Shown in pieces: positions 1 to 6,998 of a stretch of DNA of 37,232 bases (position 1 is its first letter; each line of letters begins with the position of its first letter). A program made the position numbers and the translations under genes. A model generated the notes under the pieces. That model was not told where the DNA came from. It saw only the letters and a program-made list of their open reading frames with translations, and made no database searches. Source of the stretch: WS-7 sp036505295 (GTDB lineage: Bacteria > Eisenbacteria > RBG-16-71-46 > SZUA-252); the NCBI GenBank assembly GCA_036505295.1, contig DASXTQ010000106.1, forward strand, positions 1 to 37,232, written 5' to 3'.

Positions 1-143
1 CCGAAGCCGCGAATCTCGATATGCTTGCCCGCAGCGAGAGCCCTGGAGACCGCTTCCAGGAACTGATCGACGGTGTCGGCCACATCCTTCTTCGTCAGGC
101 CGGTCCGCTCCGCAATCTCATCGACGATCTCTGCCTTGGTCAT
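1..143 (-). CDS. HU/IHF-family DNA-binding protein (N-terminal part)
   Basis: The 47 visible residues begin MTKAEIVDEIAERTGLTKKD and continue through an amphipathic helix to KHIEIRGFG, the N-terminal helical arm and first beta strand of the HU/IHF histone-like family. Such proteins (about 90-100 aa) form dimers that bend DNA in the nucleoid. The DNA-binding arm and C-terminus lie beyond the left edge. The ATG is preceded by an AGGAGGGG Shine-Dalgarno site at about 147-154. A sigma-70 promoter lies 140 nt upstream and a short leader ORF ends on the start codon (TGATG). HU and IHF subunits cannot be told apart from this fragment. Confidence 0.9.
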   Translation of the reverse strand, partial: MTKAEIVDEIAERTGLTKKDVADTVDQFLEAVSRALAAGKHIEIRGF

Positions 144-259
144 CACCCCTCCTGAAGAGGTAATCCTCTCGGCGTCAGCCGGGCGGATGTGGGATCTGCC
201 GCGCGGAATCGCCAGCGCGCGCGTCGCGGAGCGCCTAAGGCGGAGGTGGCATTGAACAT
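143..259 (-). CDS. possible 38-aa leader peptide upstream of the HU gene
   Basis: An ATG-started ORF of 38 codons lies between the HU promoter and the HU gene. It has a GAGG site about 7 nt before its start, begins roughly 20 nt after the predicted transcript start, and its TGA overlaps the HU ATG as TGATG. The peptide is rich in Arg, Ala and Pro and resembles no family I know. Seen: promoter, ATG, stop overlap. Inferred: translation and coupling to the HU gene. It could equally be a chance ORF in GC-rich leader sequence, which easily stays open in one frame. Confidence 0.3.
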   Translation of the reverse strand: MFNATSALGAPRRARWRFRAADPTSARLTPRGLPLQEG

Positions 260-285
260 AAGCGCCTCGCGGTGCGCGATTGGGG

Positions 286-313
286 AATATAGGGCGCTGG
301 CGAAACCTGTCAA
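286..313 (-). promoter_or_regulatory. sigma-70 promoter of the HU gene
   Basis: On the minus strand TTGACA (313-308) is followed after 16 nt by TATATT (291-286), close to the housekeeping consensus. Transcription should start near 279, giving a leader of about 136 nt before the HU ATG at 143. Confidence 0.8.
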
Positions 314-597
314 GGCTTTTTCCCGCTGGAAGTTCCGCCACAGCCCCGAATTCTGCACCACCTCCCGGTGCATGCTGCCTCCGCGAAGACTACCTTCGCA
401 AACTGCACGCGAGCGTGCGGGGTGCACAGTCGTAACTTGTTTATCTACCAACAATTGTAGGCGCCATCAAGGACGCCCCGAAGACCCTCGTGGCACGTCG
501 ATTGCGAGATCACCGAATTCGGGAGTCGCACGAGCGAAGGTTCATGATCCTGCGTCGCCGGCCTGCCACCACCTTACGCTCGATTCGCGGCTCCCGA
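314..597. other. intergenic stretch, no gene recognised
   Basis: Between the HU promoter and the promoter of the next plus-strand gene I see no tRNA, no convincing coding sequence and no strong hairpin with a T-tract. Open frames here lack homology, codon pattern and start signals. It may hold regulatory sites for either flanking promoter, but none is evident. Confidence 0.4.
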
Positions 598-628
598 TTT
601 CTTTTCCCGCCGCGGTAGCCGCTATAAT
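598..628 (+). promoter_or_regulatory. probable promoter of the metalloenzyme gene
   Basis: A perfect TATAAT (623-628) lies 15 nt before the ATG at 644. The -35 region is only a T-rich stretch (598-605, TTTCTTTT) at 17-19 nt spacing. Transcription would start near 635, leaving a leader of about 9 nt. Confidence 0.55.
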
Positions 629-643
629 CGCGACTCGTCAGGC

Positions 644-1657
644 ATGACGATTCCTCCCGGTCTAAACCGCGCCCCGGTCGCGTCCTTTGATCGCATCGAT
701 TCGCTCACCGCGGTGACGGGTGGCGGAGATCGGCGGCGCGTTCTCCTCTTCTTCATCGACGGGATCGGGGTCGGGACGGACGACCCCGCGCGGAACCCGC
801 TCGCCACGGGGGAGTTTCCCACGCTCCGGCTCACGGAATCGCTCGCGCCCGTGGCCCGCGTCGGCCCTCCGCGGATCGCTTGGGGACTCGACGCTTCCAT
901 GGGTGTGCCCGGTCTGCCACAGAGCGCGACGGGCCAAACTTCGATCCTCACAGGGGTCAACGCGCCGAAGGTGATGGGGCACCACGTCTCCGGTTTTCCG
1001 GGACCGACCCTGCGGCGGATCCTCTTCGAGCACTCACTCCTGAAGCAGGTCCGCGAGCGGGGCCTGAGCGCTACCTTCCTGAACGCCTTCCGCCCCGAGT
1101 ACTTCGAGATGCCTCACGCGCAGCGCCGCCTCTCCGCGACCTCCCTCGCCACGCTCGCTTCGGGCGCGCGGTTTCGCTCCTGGGAAGATCTTCTCGAGGG
1201 GCGCGCGGTGACGCACGATCTCACCCACTGGAGGATGCGCGAACGAGGCTACGAGCTGCCGGAGAGAACGCCGGAGGAGGCCGGCGCGATCATCGCGGAG
1301 GAGGCGATGCAGAACGACTTCTCCCTATTCGAATACTTCGAGACCGACCGCGCCGGCCACGCCCAGGACCGCCCGCGGGCCATGCAGTGCCTGCGCGACC
1401 TGGACCGCGCACTCCAGACGGTCCTGGACCGCGTCGATTTGAATCGGCTATGCGTCCTGGTCGTGAGCGATCACGGCAATCTCGAGGATGGCTCCGTGCG
1501 CACGCATACGACGAATCCCGCGATCTTCGCGATGTGGGGACCCCGCTGGAACGCCGCCGAACAGGCCTCCATCCTGCCGCGGAGCCTGACCGATCTGACC
1601 CCGCTTGCGCTCCGCGCGCTCGGAGTCGAGCCGGGGAGCCCTATTTCAACCTCTTGA
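644..1657 (+). CDS. alkaline-phosphatase/phosphoglycerate-mutase-like metalloenzyme
   Basis: A 337-aa protein of the metalloenzyme superfamily that includes alkaline phosphatase, phosphopentomutase and cofactor-independent phosphoglycerate mutase. Visible metal-site motifs in order: FFIDGIG with D39, a QSATGQTS nucleophile loop (S94/T96), DRAGHAQD (D235, H239), VSDHGN (D276, H277) and a late H288. It is shorter than phosphoglycerate mutase (about 510 aa) and the nucleophile loop differs from that enzyme's usual sequence, so a true glycolytic role is doubtful; a phosphatase or phosphotransferase of unknown substrate is safer. An in-frame GTG at 713, nearer the family core, is an alternative start. 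The 3' end overlaps the convergent isomerase gene by 17 nt. Confidence 0.8.
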   Translation: MTIPPGLNRAPVASFDRIDSLTAVTGGGDRRRVLLFFIDGIGVGTDDPARNPLATGEFPTLRLTESLAPVARVGPPRIAWGLDASMGVPGLPQSATGQTSILTGVNAPKVMGHHVSGFPGPTLRRILFEHSLLKQVRERGLSATFLNAFRPEYFEMPHAQRRLSATSLATLASGARFRSWEDLLEGRAVTHDLTHWRMRERGYELPERTPEEAGAIIAEEAMQNDFSLFEYFETDRAGHAQDRPRAMQCLRDLDRALQTVLDRVDLNRLCVLVVSDHGNLEDGSVRTHTTNPAIFAMWGPRWNAAEQASILPRSLTDLTPLALRALGVEPGSPISTS

Positions 1658-2327
1658 TGATGTGCCAGCCAAACGGGCTCGCCTGTGGATCGAAGTCGGC
1701 GATCCCGATGTTCCCCGGGCTGATCGAGAAGCCCACGTTTCCGAACGCGGGCACCATCCGGTCGCGCGGGAACTCCCCCGCCTGGGGCGCGACCCCGATC
1801 CCGCTCATTCCATAGATCCCCGGAGGCGAGTCATCTGTGTACTGACGGACAAGCTCGTCGAAATTCTCCCCCTTCCGCGCACGGTCGAGGATCTGGTACG
1901 CGAGGGTTTTGGCCTCATCCTTCGTCCGGGAGATGTTCTTGCCCGTAACCGAGCCGGAGAATCCGATGAGGATGTGCTGGACCTGGACGTGCGTTGGCAA
2001 CACCTCCGGCTTCACCGGCATGGTTCCCGTTTTGGCGCCAGCTTCCATGGTCTTCTCCGTTCCCTTCCCGCTTGAGGCGGCCTTGGCTTTGGTTTTGCTT
2101 TTCTTCGCCTTCTTCGGGCTCACGGCCTCCTTGGCCTTGGCTTTCTCCTCCGGCTTGGCGACCTTCGAGTCGGTCGAGGGCGCCTGGGCTGAATCTGCCG
2201 GGGAGGAGGACCGGACCGAGTCCGAAGGGGACGCGGTCGAGTCGGCCGATTGGGCCGCGATCGAATTCTGAGGGAGAGCGAGCAGTGCGGTGAGGGCGAT
2301 CGAGAGAAGCAGTTGTCGCAATGGCAT
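1641..2327 (-). CDS. secreted PpiC/parvulin-type peptidyl-prolyl isomerase
   Basis: A 228-aa protein: a Sec signal peptide (residues 1-25, hydrophobic core 6-18), a Ser/Pro/Ala then Lys/Ala-rich low-complexity linker (about 28-105) and a C-terminal PpiC domain (about 113-228) recognisable by VQHIL near its start, the ENFDEL segment, and FGWHIIK at the end. Parvulins catalyse cis-trans isomerisation of prolyl bonds; here it would act on exported proteins in the periplasm. The start at 2327 was chosen because the signal peptide begins there with GGAG upstream; the frame is open further upstream but reads Arg/Ser-rich nonsense. It is last in the operon with pdaD, and its end overlaps the convergent metalloenzyme gene. 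Confidence 0.85.
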   Translation of the reverse strand: MPLRQLLLSIALTALLALPQNSIAAQSADSTASPSDSVRSSSPADSAQAPSTDSKVAKPEEKAKAKEAVSPKKAKKSKTKAKAASSGKGTEKTMEAGAKTGTMPVKPEVLPTHVQVQHILIGFSGSVTGKNISRTKDEAKTLAYQILDRARKGENFDELVRQYTDDSPPGIYGMSGIGVAPQAGEFPRDRMVPAFGNVGFSISPGNIGIADFDPQASPFGWHIIKRLK

Positions 2328-2403
2328 CCTTGGGCTCCGGGTGGATCGTTGGGTGTTTGTGGCGCCGCCGTCCGGCCGAGCCGGGCGCGCGACGCCATCC
2401 TCT

Positions 2404-3039
2404 CTAAAACAAGAAGACGGCGCTTGCGAGGACCGTGGTCCAGCCTTTCGCCGAGATGACGGCCGATTGCGTGACGTTGAAGGTGCGGATGATCTCGCCC
2501 GAAATCTTGAACACCTGTTCTTTTTCATCCCAGTTCGCGCTCTCGTCAAATTCCAGGCCCAGGGTCGACGCGAGCATCGAAGCGGCCATGTCCTCGGCGA
2601 ACTCCCCCGCGTACTCGTCCGTCTGCCCGTACGCGTGGTGCTCGCTCAGATATCCATACGTGCTCTTGTCGGCCGGTATGGCGCATCCGATCGAAGACGC
2701 GATCAGCCGGCGCATCTCGTTCGATGCGAGCCGGGCCATGACGCAGAACGCGATGCTCCCCGGGGCGATGAGCTTCACGCCTTCGTCCTTTGGAATGATC
2801 TTGCATTTGGGCGGGAAGATGCTCGACACGTGGACCAGGTTGAGCTTCTCGATCCCGGCGTCCTTGAGCGCAAGCTCAAACGAACGCAGCTCGTCGCGGT
2901 GGCTCCCGACCCCTTTCGTGAAGAACACCCGCGTCGGCACCAGGCTGAAACCGGCGTTCGTCCGGTCCGCCACCATGGTCGTCCCCTGCGGATCCACGGC
3001 TGCGGTCCCGGTAGAATTCGTATCCGTCGATCGCTTCAT
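2404..3039 (-). CDS. pdaD: pyruvoyl-dependent arginine decarboxylase
   Basis: A 211-aa proenzyme matching the PvlArgDC family, known from archaea, chlamydiae and some bacteria. It shows the family hallmarks FFTKGVGSH (about 39-47), a helix ending in LVHVSSIFPP with the self-cleavage serines S72-S73, and the downstream APGSIAFCV and SEHHAYG segments. Cleavage between the serines makes beta and alpha chains and converts the second serine to the pyruvoyl cofactor. The enzyme turns arginine into agmatine and CO2, feeding polyamine synthesis or acid resistance. A GAGGAG site precedes the ATG. The N-terminal 30 residues are longer than usual, with an internal M22 as an alternative start. It lies 30 nt after the YbbR gene. 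Confidence 0.93.
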   Translation of the reverse strand: MKRSTDTNSTGTAAVDPQGTTMVADRTNAGFSLVPTRVFFTKGVGSHRDELRSFELALKDAGIEKLNLVHVSSIFPPKCKIIPKDEGVKLIAPGSIAFCVMARLASNEMRRLIASSIGCAIPADKSTYGYLSEHHAYGQTDEYAGEFAEDMAASMLASTLGLEFDESANWDEKEQVFKISGEIIRTFNVTQSAVISAKGWTTVLASAVFLF

Positions 3040-3069
3040 CCTGTCGGTCTCCTCTCTTACTCTCGGGCC

Positions 3070-3786
3070 TTACCGGCTTCGCGCACGGCCCGACGATGAG
3101 TCGGGCTCCGCCTTGTCGAGCCTTATGGTCACGACGCAGCGGCGCGTCTCGAGGTTGGCCACGTTCGCAGGCAAAGCCAGGGCGACCAAGCGCTGGATTC
3201 TCTCGCGTTCTCCGGTGATGTCAACTGCGACTGTGTACAGGGTGTCGATTCCTTGTAAAAGCTTCGCCGGCCCCATGACCCGCACCGAGTCGGGCTCGAC
3301 GGCAGGCTCCCCGGAAACGACGTACCCGGGCGCGGGCCGTCCGACCACGCGCGCCCGGACGCGCAGGCTCCGCGTCGCCTTGGGCTCGATCACGAGGTCC
3401 ACGCTGCGGGGATCGCGCACTTCGGTCACGGAGACGAGCCGGGCGAGCTCGGGCGGGATGGCCCGGCGCGAGATGTCGTCCGCCGTGATGGACGTCTGGA
3501 ACATGCCCGGCTTCGCCGCGGCGAGGTCGATCGAAAGAAAAGGCCGCGTGAGGCTCAACCGGATCAGGTCCTTCCATTTACCCCGGACCTTGACCGCGAC
3601 GCGTGGAGGCAGCTGCCCCACGCTCGTCAGCGTATCCGCGAGGCCCACGGCGGCGATCGGAATCAGGACGATGGATTCGCGTTCCTGCTCCGTGACGACG
3701 TGGGCATAGAGCAAGAAGGCGAGAAGAAGCGACGCCAGCTTGAGACCGAGGTTTTCGAAGAGAAGCGCGCGGACACGATTCCACAT
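3070..3786 (-). CDS. YbbR-domain membrane-anchored protein (CdaR-like)
   Basis: A 238-aa protein with one N-terminal membrane segment (about residues 14-30, after the NLGLKLASLLLAF pattern typical of YbbR proteins) followed by two to three YbbR-type beta repeats containing short V-x-V-x-G units such as VAVKVRGK and VRARVVGR. In Firmicutes the YbbR protein CdaR sits beside the diadenylate cyclase CdaA and GlmM and modulates cyclic di-AMP synthesis. Neither partner is next to it here; it is instead between a secreted unknown (5 nt upstream) and pdaD (30 nt downstream). The fold assignment is firm; a cyclase-linked role is only inferred from the family. Confidence 0.82.
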   Translation of the reverse strand: MWNRVRALLFENLGLKLASLLLAFLLYAHVVTEQERESIVLIPIAAVGLADTLTSVGQLPPRVAVKVRGKWKDLIRLSLTRPFLSIDLAAAKPGMFQTSITADDISRRAIPPELARLVSVTEVRDPRSVDLVIEPKATRSLRVRARVVGRPAPGYVVSGEPAVEPDSVRVMGPAKLLQGIDTLYTVAVDITGERERIQRLVALALPANVANLETRRCVVTIRLDKAEPDSSSGRARSR

Positions 3787-3791
3787 GCTCG

Positions 3792-4367
3792 TCAGAAGCC
3801 GGAAGCTTCCGGCGAACCAAGCTCGATCCAGTATTTCGTGTCCTTAGGATCCGCTTCGTCCACGGTGCGTCCGCTCACGACCGAGAACCTCATGTTTCGG
3901 TTCGCCTCATCATCCGGAAAGTAAACCCACCCGAGCCCGTTCGGCGCGGACCGCCACTTGAGCTCGAACCGGTTGAACACGATGGACCCTCCGTCGGCCA
4001 CGGTCTTGAGCCCCTTGTCCTTCTGCCCCGGGAACACCCACAGAAACGCGGGATGCTCGACGTAATAGAAGTAGCGGAGCGAGTCCTTGCCACCCGCTAC
4101 GCCTTCGATCGGAAGGAGCGCTGCGAATTCCCCTCCCTTTCGCAGGAGGAGGACGTTTCCATGCTCGAGGCGGAGCCTCAGATCATGCATGTCGCCGAGC
4201 ACCGCCCGATCCGAGTCGGGCACTTCATCCAGAAGCCGCACGAGGCGCACGTGCGCCCTGCTCTCCGCGGCGCAGCTCGGCGCGACGTGGGCCGCGATCC
4301 AGACCGCGACGAGCGTGAGCGAAGCGGGAATGGCGAGTCTGCGCCATGTGGATGAATGCCGATTCAT
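3792..4367 (-). CDS. secreted protein of unknown function, first in the pdaD operon
   Basis: A 191-aa protein with a signal peptide (RR at 9-10, hydrophobic core to about residue 28, PSCAA near the cut site) and a globular remainder rich in beta-type sequence with many aromatic residues (YFYYVEH, FLWVFPG, WVYF). I do not recognise the family. A lone Cys near the signal peptide end lacks a proper lipobox. The ATG at 4367 is taken because the signal peptide begins there; the open frame upstream is not protein-like. It precedes the YbbR gene by 5 nt, so the two are surely co-transcribed, suggesting an envelope job. Confidence 0.65.
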   Translation of the reverse strand: MNRHSSTWRRLAIPASLTLVAVWIAAHVAPSCAAESRAHVRLVRLLDEVPDSDRAVLGDMHDLRLRLEHGNVLLLRKGGEFAALLPIEGVAGGKDSLRYFYYVEHPAFLWVFPGQKDKGLKTVADGGSIVFNRFELKWRSAPNGLGWVYFPDDEANRNMRFSVVSGRTVDEADPKDTKYWIELGSPEASGF

Positions 4368-4531
4368 TCTGGTCAAGGGCTGCGTCGGGCGCCGCCGCGA
4401 AGGGACGTCTCCGCCGAAAGTTCTAAGAGCTCGACTGAAGTTTCCCACGTGTGCGAAGGGCCGGTCAACGGAAACCACCCGCGCGAACAAAAGAAATTGA
4501 CGTCCTCGCGTCATGCCCCGAGGCTTGAGCC

Positions 4532-5434
4532 ATGCGCTACGATCTCCACGTCTCAGGACCGATCGATCTCGACCTCACATTTTCATGCGGCCAGGCGTTC
4601 CGGTGGGTCCGGGACGCCGGAGCGTGGCGCGGGATTGTGGGGCGGGCCGAGGCCTCGGTCGCGTTCGTTCCGCCAACCGGCCTCACGGTTTCCGTCGCGG
4701 GGGAAGATCCCGGCCGCGAGGCGCTCACCCGATACTTCAGGCTGGACGAAGACCCGATGGTCCACCTGGAACACGCCGAAGAGCTTCGCGCGCTCCCGGG
4801 GATCCTCCCGCTCTTCGGCCTGAGACTCCTGCGCCAAGATCCCTGGGAGACCGTCGCCTCTTTCATCTGCTCCGCCGCCGCGAACATCCTCAAGATCAGC
4901 CGGTGCGTGGAGGCGATGGCGGCGCGCTGGGGCGAGCCGATCGCCAACTCCTCGAGGAGAGCCTTTCCCGCCGCGGACGCGATCGCGGGGGCGCGCGAAT
5001 CCGATCTCCGCGCGAGCGGCTTGGGATTCCGCGCGCCTTATCTCCTGGAAACCGCGCGCCTCATCGCGTCGGCCGGATGGTCCTGGAAGGCGCTGCGCGA
5101 TGCTTCGTACGAGGAAGCCCGCGGGCGCTTGTGCGGGTTATCCGGGGTAGGTCCGAAAATCGCCGACTGCACATTGCTCTTCGGACTCGACCGCCTCGAG
5201 GCCTATCCCGTCGATCGGTGGATCCGGCGCGCGACCCTGGAGCTCTGGTCGCGCCGGAGGGCGAAGGACGAGGAGCTCAAGCGCTGGGCGGAGCGGTTCG
5301 GGCCCGGCCGCGGCTATCTGCAGCAGATCCTCTTTCACCTGCGCCGCACGCAGGGCCCTCTCCCACCCCTCAGGCGCCCCGTGGAGCGCCGTTCCGCGCG
5401 CCCCCTCGCCCCGCGGGCCAGGCGGATCGCGTGA
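4532..5434 (+). CDS. ogg: OGG1-type 8-oxoguanine DNA glycosylase/AP lyase
   Basis: A 300-aa helix-hairpin-helix glycosylase of the OGG1 type, which removes 8-oxoguanine from DNA. It has the N-terminal SCGQAFRW motif (18-25) of the TBP-like domain, a FICSAAANI segment (111-119), and the HhH-GPD core LSGVGPKIADC with catalytic K209, followed by AYPVD with catalytic D228. One odd point is AAN where OGG1 has three asparagines that contact the orphan cytosine. The 3' end carries an Arg/Pro-rich tail after residue about 270. The gene overlaps the next start by GTGA, so the two are translationally coupled. Confidence 0.88.
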   Translation: MRYDLHVSGPIDLDLTFSCGQAFRWVRDAGAWRGIVGRAEASVAFVPPTGLTVSVAGEDPGREALTRYFRLDEDPMVHLEHAEELRALPGILPLFGLRLLRQDPWETVASFICSAAANILKISRCVEAMAARWGEPIANSSRRAFPAADAIAGARESDLRASGLGFRAPYLLETARLIASAGWSWKALRDASYEEARGRLCGLSGVGPKIADCTLLFGLDRLEAYPVDRWIRRATLELWSRRRAKDEELKRWAERFGPGRGYLQQILFHLRRTQGPLPPLRRPVERRSARPLAPRARRIA

Positions 5435-6123
5435 ATCCCGCGAGCGGAGGAGCAGCACGCGATCCCGCGATCGCCCTCTTCGCGAAGGCCCCCGTACCCG
5501 GGCGCGTGAAGACGAGGCTGGTTCCTCCGCTGACCCACGAGGACGCGGCCCGAGTCGCCCGCGCCTCTCTCGAGGATACGGCCCGCTTCATCGTGCCGGC
5601 GATCCATGCGCACTGGACCCTCTTTCTGGACGGCGACGCGGACCGCCCTTTGCGGGCGCTGGCCGAAGAGGCCGGGGTCGCGATCTCACCGCAGCGGGGT
5701 GCCGACCTGGGCGAACGGCTCGCCGCCGCGTTCCGCGATCTGCGCGTGCAGGGAGCGCGTCGCGTGATCGCGATCGGATCCGACGCCCCGACGCTCGATC
5801 CGGAACGGATCCTGGAAGCCATCGAGGCGCTCTCCGTCTGCGATGTCGCGCTGGGACCGACGGAGGATGGGGGCTATTACTTGATCGGCATGAGCGGGGA
5901 CCACGAGTCGATCTTCGATGAGATCCCGTGGGGAACCGGTGCCGCCGCTGCGACCACCCTCGAGCGGGCCCGCGCGCGAAGCCTCGAGGTGCGCCTGCTC
6001 GCGCCCTGGTACGACCTGGACGACGCGGCGTCGCTCCTTCGGGCGTACGGTGCGACCAGGTTGGGGTGGGCGCTCAAGCCGGTGCTGGAGGAGATCAGGC
6101 CGAGGCTGGGAACGACCTCGTGA
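5431..6123 (+). CDS. DUF2064/TIGR04282-type GT-A glycosyltransferase-like protein
   Basis: A 230-aa protein starting at a GTG that overlaps the glycosylase stop (GTGA). It shows the family's FAKAPVPGRVKTRL nucleotide-binding opening (17-30), an IGSDAPTL motif and the signature TEDGGYYLIG, then IPWGT. Members are GT-A-fold nucleotidyl/glycosyltransferase relatives; some were linked to arsenosugar synthesis, but most have unknown substrates. The open frame extends upstream through the glycosylase gene in another phase, which is only a shadow. Nothing nearby points to an arsenic role. Confidence 0.83.
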   Translation: MNPASGGAARDPAIALFAKAPVPGRVKTRLVPPLTHEDAARVARASLEDTARFIVPAIHAHWTLFLDGDADRPLRALAEEAGVAISPQRGADLGERLAAAFRDLRVQGARRVIAIGSDAPTLDPERILEAIEALSVCDVALGPTEDGGYYLIGMSGDHESIFDEIPWGTGAAAATTLERARARSLEVRLLAPWYDLDDAASLLRAYGATRLGWALKPVLEEIRPRLGTTS

Positions 6124-6144
6124 AACGGGGATCCGCGGAGCCGT

Positions 6145-6921
6145 TCAGCCTGCCGATTTCAGACTCGCCAGCTCCTGGCGGACCATGGCGGCGTGCTCTC
6201 CGTTCGGATCCAATTCAAGATAGCGTTCCCAGGCCCGCGCAGCGCCCGCGGCGTCTCCGGTCTCCCGCGCCACGACGCCGAGATTGAGCCACGCGTTCTT
6301 ATGACGGGGGTCCTCCCTCGTGACGCGCAGGAGCTCGGTCTTGGCGAGGTCGTTTCGTCCGCTCGAATGATAGGCGATCGCCCGATCCACCCGAACGTCA
6401 GGGTTCTTGGGATCGATCGCGAGCGCGCGGGAGTAGTACTTGATCGCGTTCTCCCACTGGCCCGAATCGAACTCCAGATTCCCGAGGCCGATATTCGCCT
6501 CGAGGTCGTCGGGGTTTTTGGCGAGCGCGGCCTTGTAGGACTGCACCTGCTGCATGATCTGCTGCGGCATTCTCGGGGGAGCTCCCTGCGGCGTTCCGGC
6601 CATGATATCGGCCGGTCCGGTGGGCATCCCGGATTCCCCGCGCGGGCCGATCGCGGAGTGAAGCGCGAAACCGACCATGCCGCCCACCGCGAGCCCGACG
6701 ACGAGGAACAGCCAGGCAAGGCCGGGAACGCCTTGCGAGCGGGGGCGTGGACCGGACCTCGCGGGCGCGTGGCCGCGTGCGCGAGCTTGAGGCGATGCAG
6801 CCGCGGCGGAGGAGGCGCCGGCGCCGCGCGGGTCCAGGGGAGCGCCGCACGCGTCACAGCAGTCCAGGGTGGCCGGGAGCGATTCGCCGCAGCGCGGGCA
6901 GGTGATGCGATCGGGAGCCAT
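6145..6921 (-). CDS. zinc-ribbon, single-span TPR protein
   Basis: A 258-aa protein with an N-terminal zinc ribbon (C8-x2-C11 and C21/C22-x2-C25), an Ala/Arg/Pro-rich linker, one membrane helix (about 67-88) and three C-terminal TPR units (about 130-255; NPDDLEANIGLGNLEF, WENAIKYYSRALAIDPKN, WLNLGVVARETGD). The order suggests a cytoplasmic metal-binding head and a periplasmic protein-interaction domain. The partner is unknown. It has its own promoter, back to back with that of rsgA, and converges with the glycosyltransferase gene 21 nt away. Confidence 0.75.
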   Translation of the reverse strand: MAPDRITCPRCGESLPATLDCCDACGAPLDPRGAGASSAAAASPQARARGHAPARSGPRPRSQGVPGLAWLFLVVGLAVGGMVGFALHSAIGPRGESGMPTGPADIMAGTPQGAPPRMPQQIMQQVQSYKAALAKNPDDLEANIGLGNLEFDSGQWENAIKYYSRALAIDPKNPDVRVDRAIAYHSSGRNDLAKTELLRVTREDPRHKNAWLNLGVVARETGDAAGAARAWERYLELDPNGEHAAMVRQELASLKSAG

Positions 6922-6931
6922 CTTCGGTCGG

Positions 6932-6961
6932 AGTGTAACCCTGGCGCGGATCAGCGATCAA
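6932..6961 (-). promoter_or_regulatory. promoter of the zinc-ribbon TPR gene
   Basis: On the minus strand TTGATC (6961-6956), an 18-nt spacer and TACACT (6937-6932) lie only 10 nt before the ATG at 6921. The predicted start leaves a leader of a few nucleotides and no Shine-Dalgarno site. Confidence 0.5.
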
Positions 6962-6963
6962 CC

Positions 6964-6992
6964 TTGCCCCTTCGCATGCGATCGGGTAAAAA
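6964..6992 (+). promoter_or_regulatory. promoter of rsgA
   Basis: TTGCCC (6964-6969), a 17-nt spacer and TAAAAA (6987-6992) end 6 nt before the rsgA ATG at 6999. Transcription would begin at or next to the start codon. There is no Shine-Dalgarno site, which supports a leaderless mRNA. Confidence 0.55.
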
Positions 6993-6998
6993 AGCCAG

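Noticed and set aside
4513..5430. N-terminal extension of the DUF2064 gene across the glycosylase gene
   Set aside because: The frame is open but Arg/Pro-rich and off-phase with a clear OGG-type gene; the domain begins right after GTG 5431.
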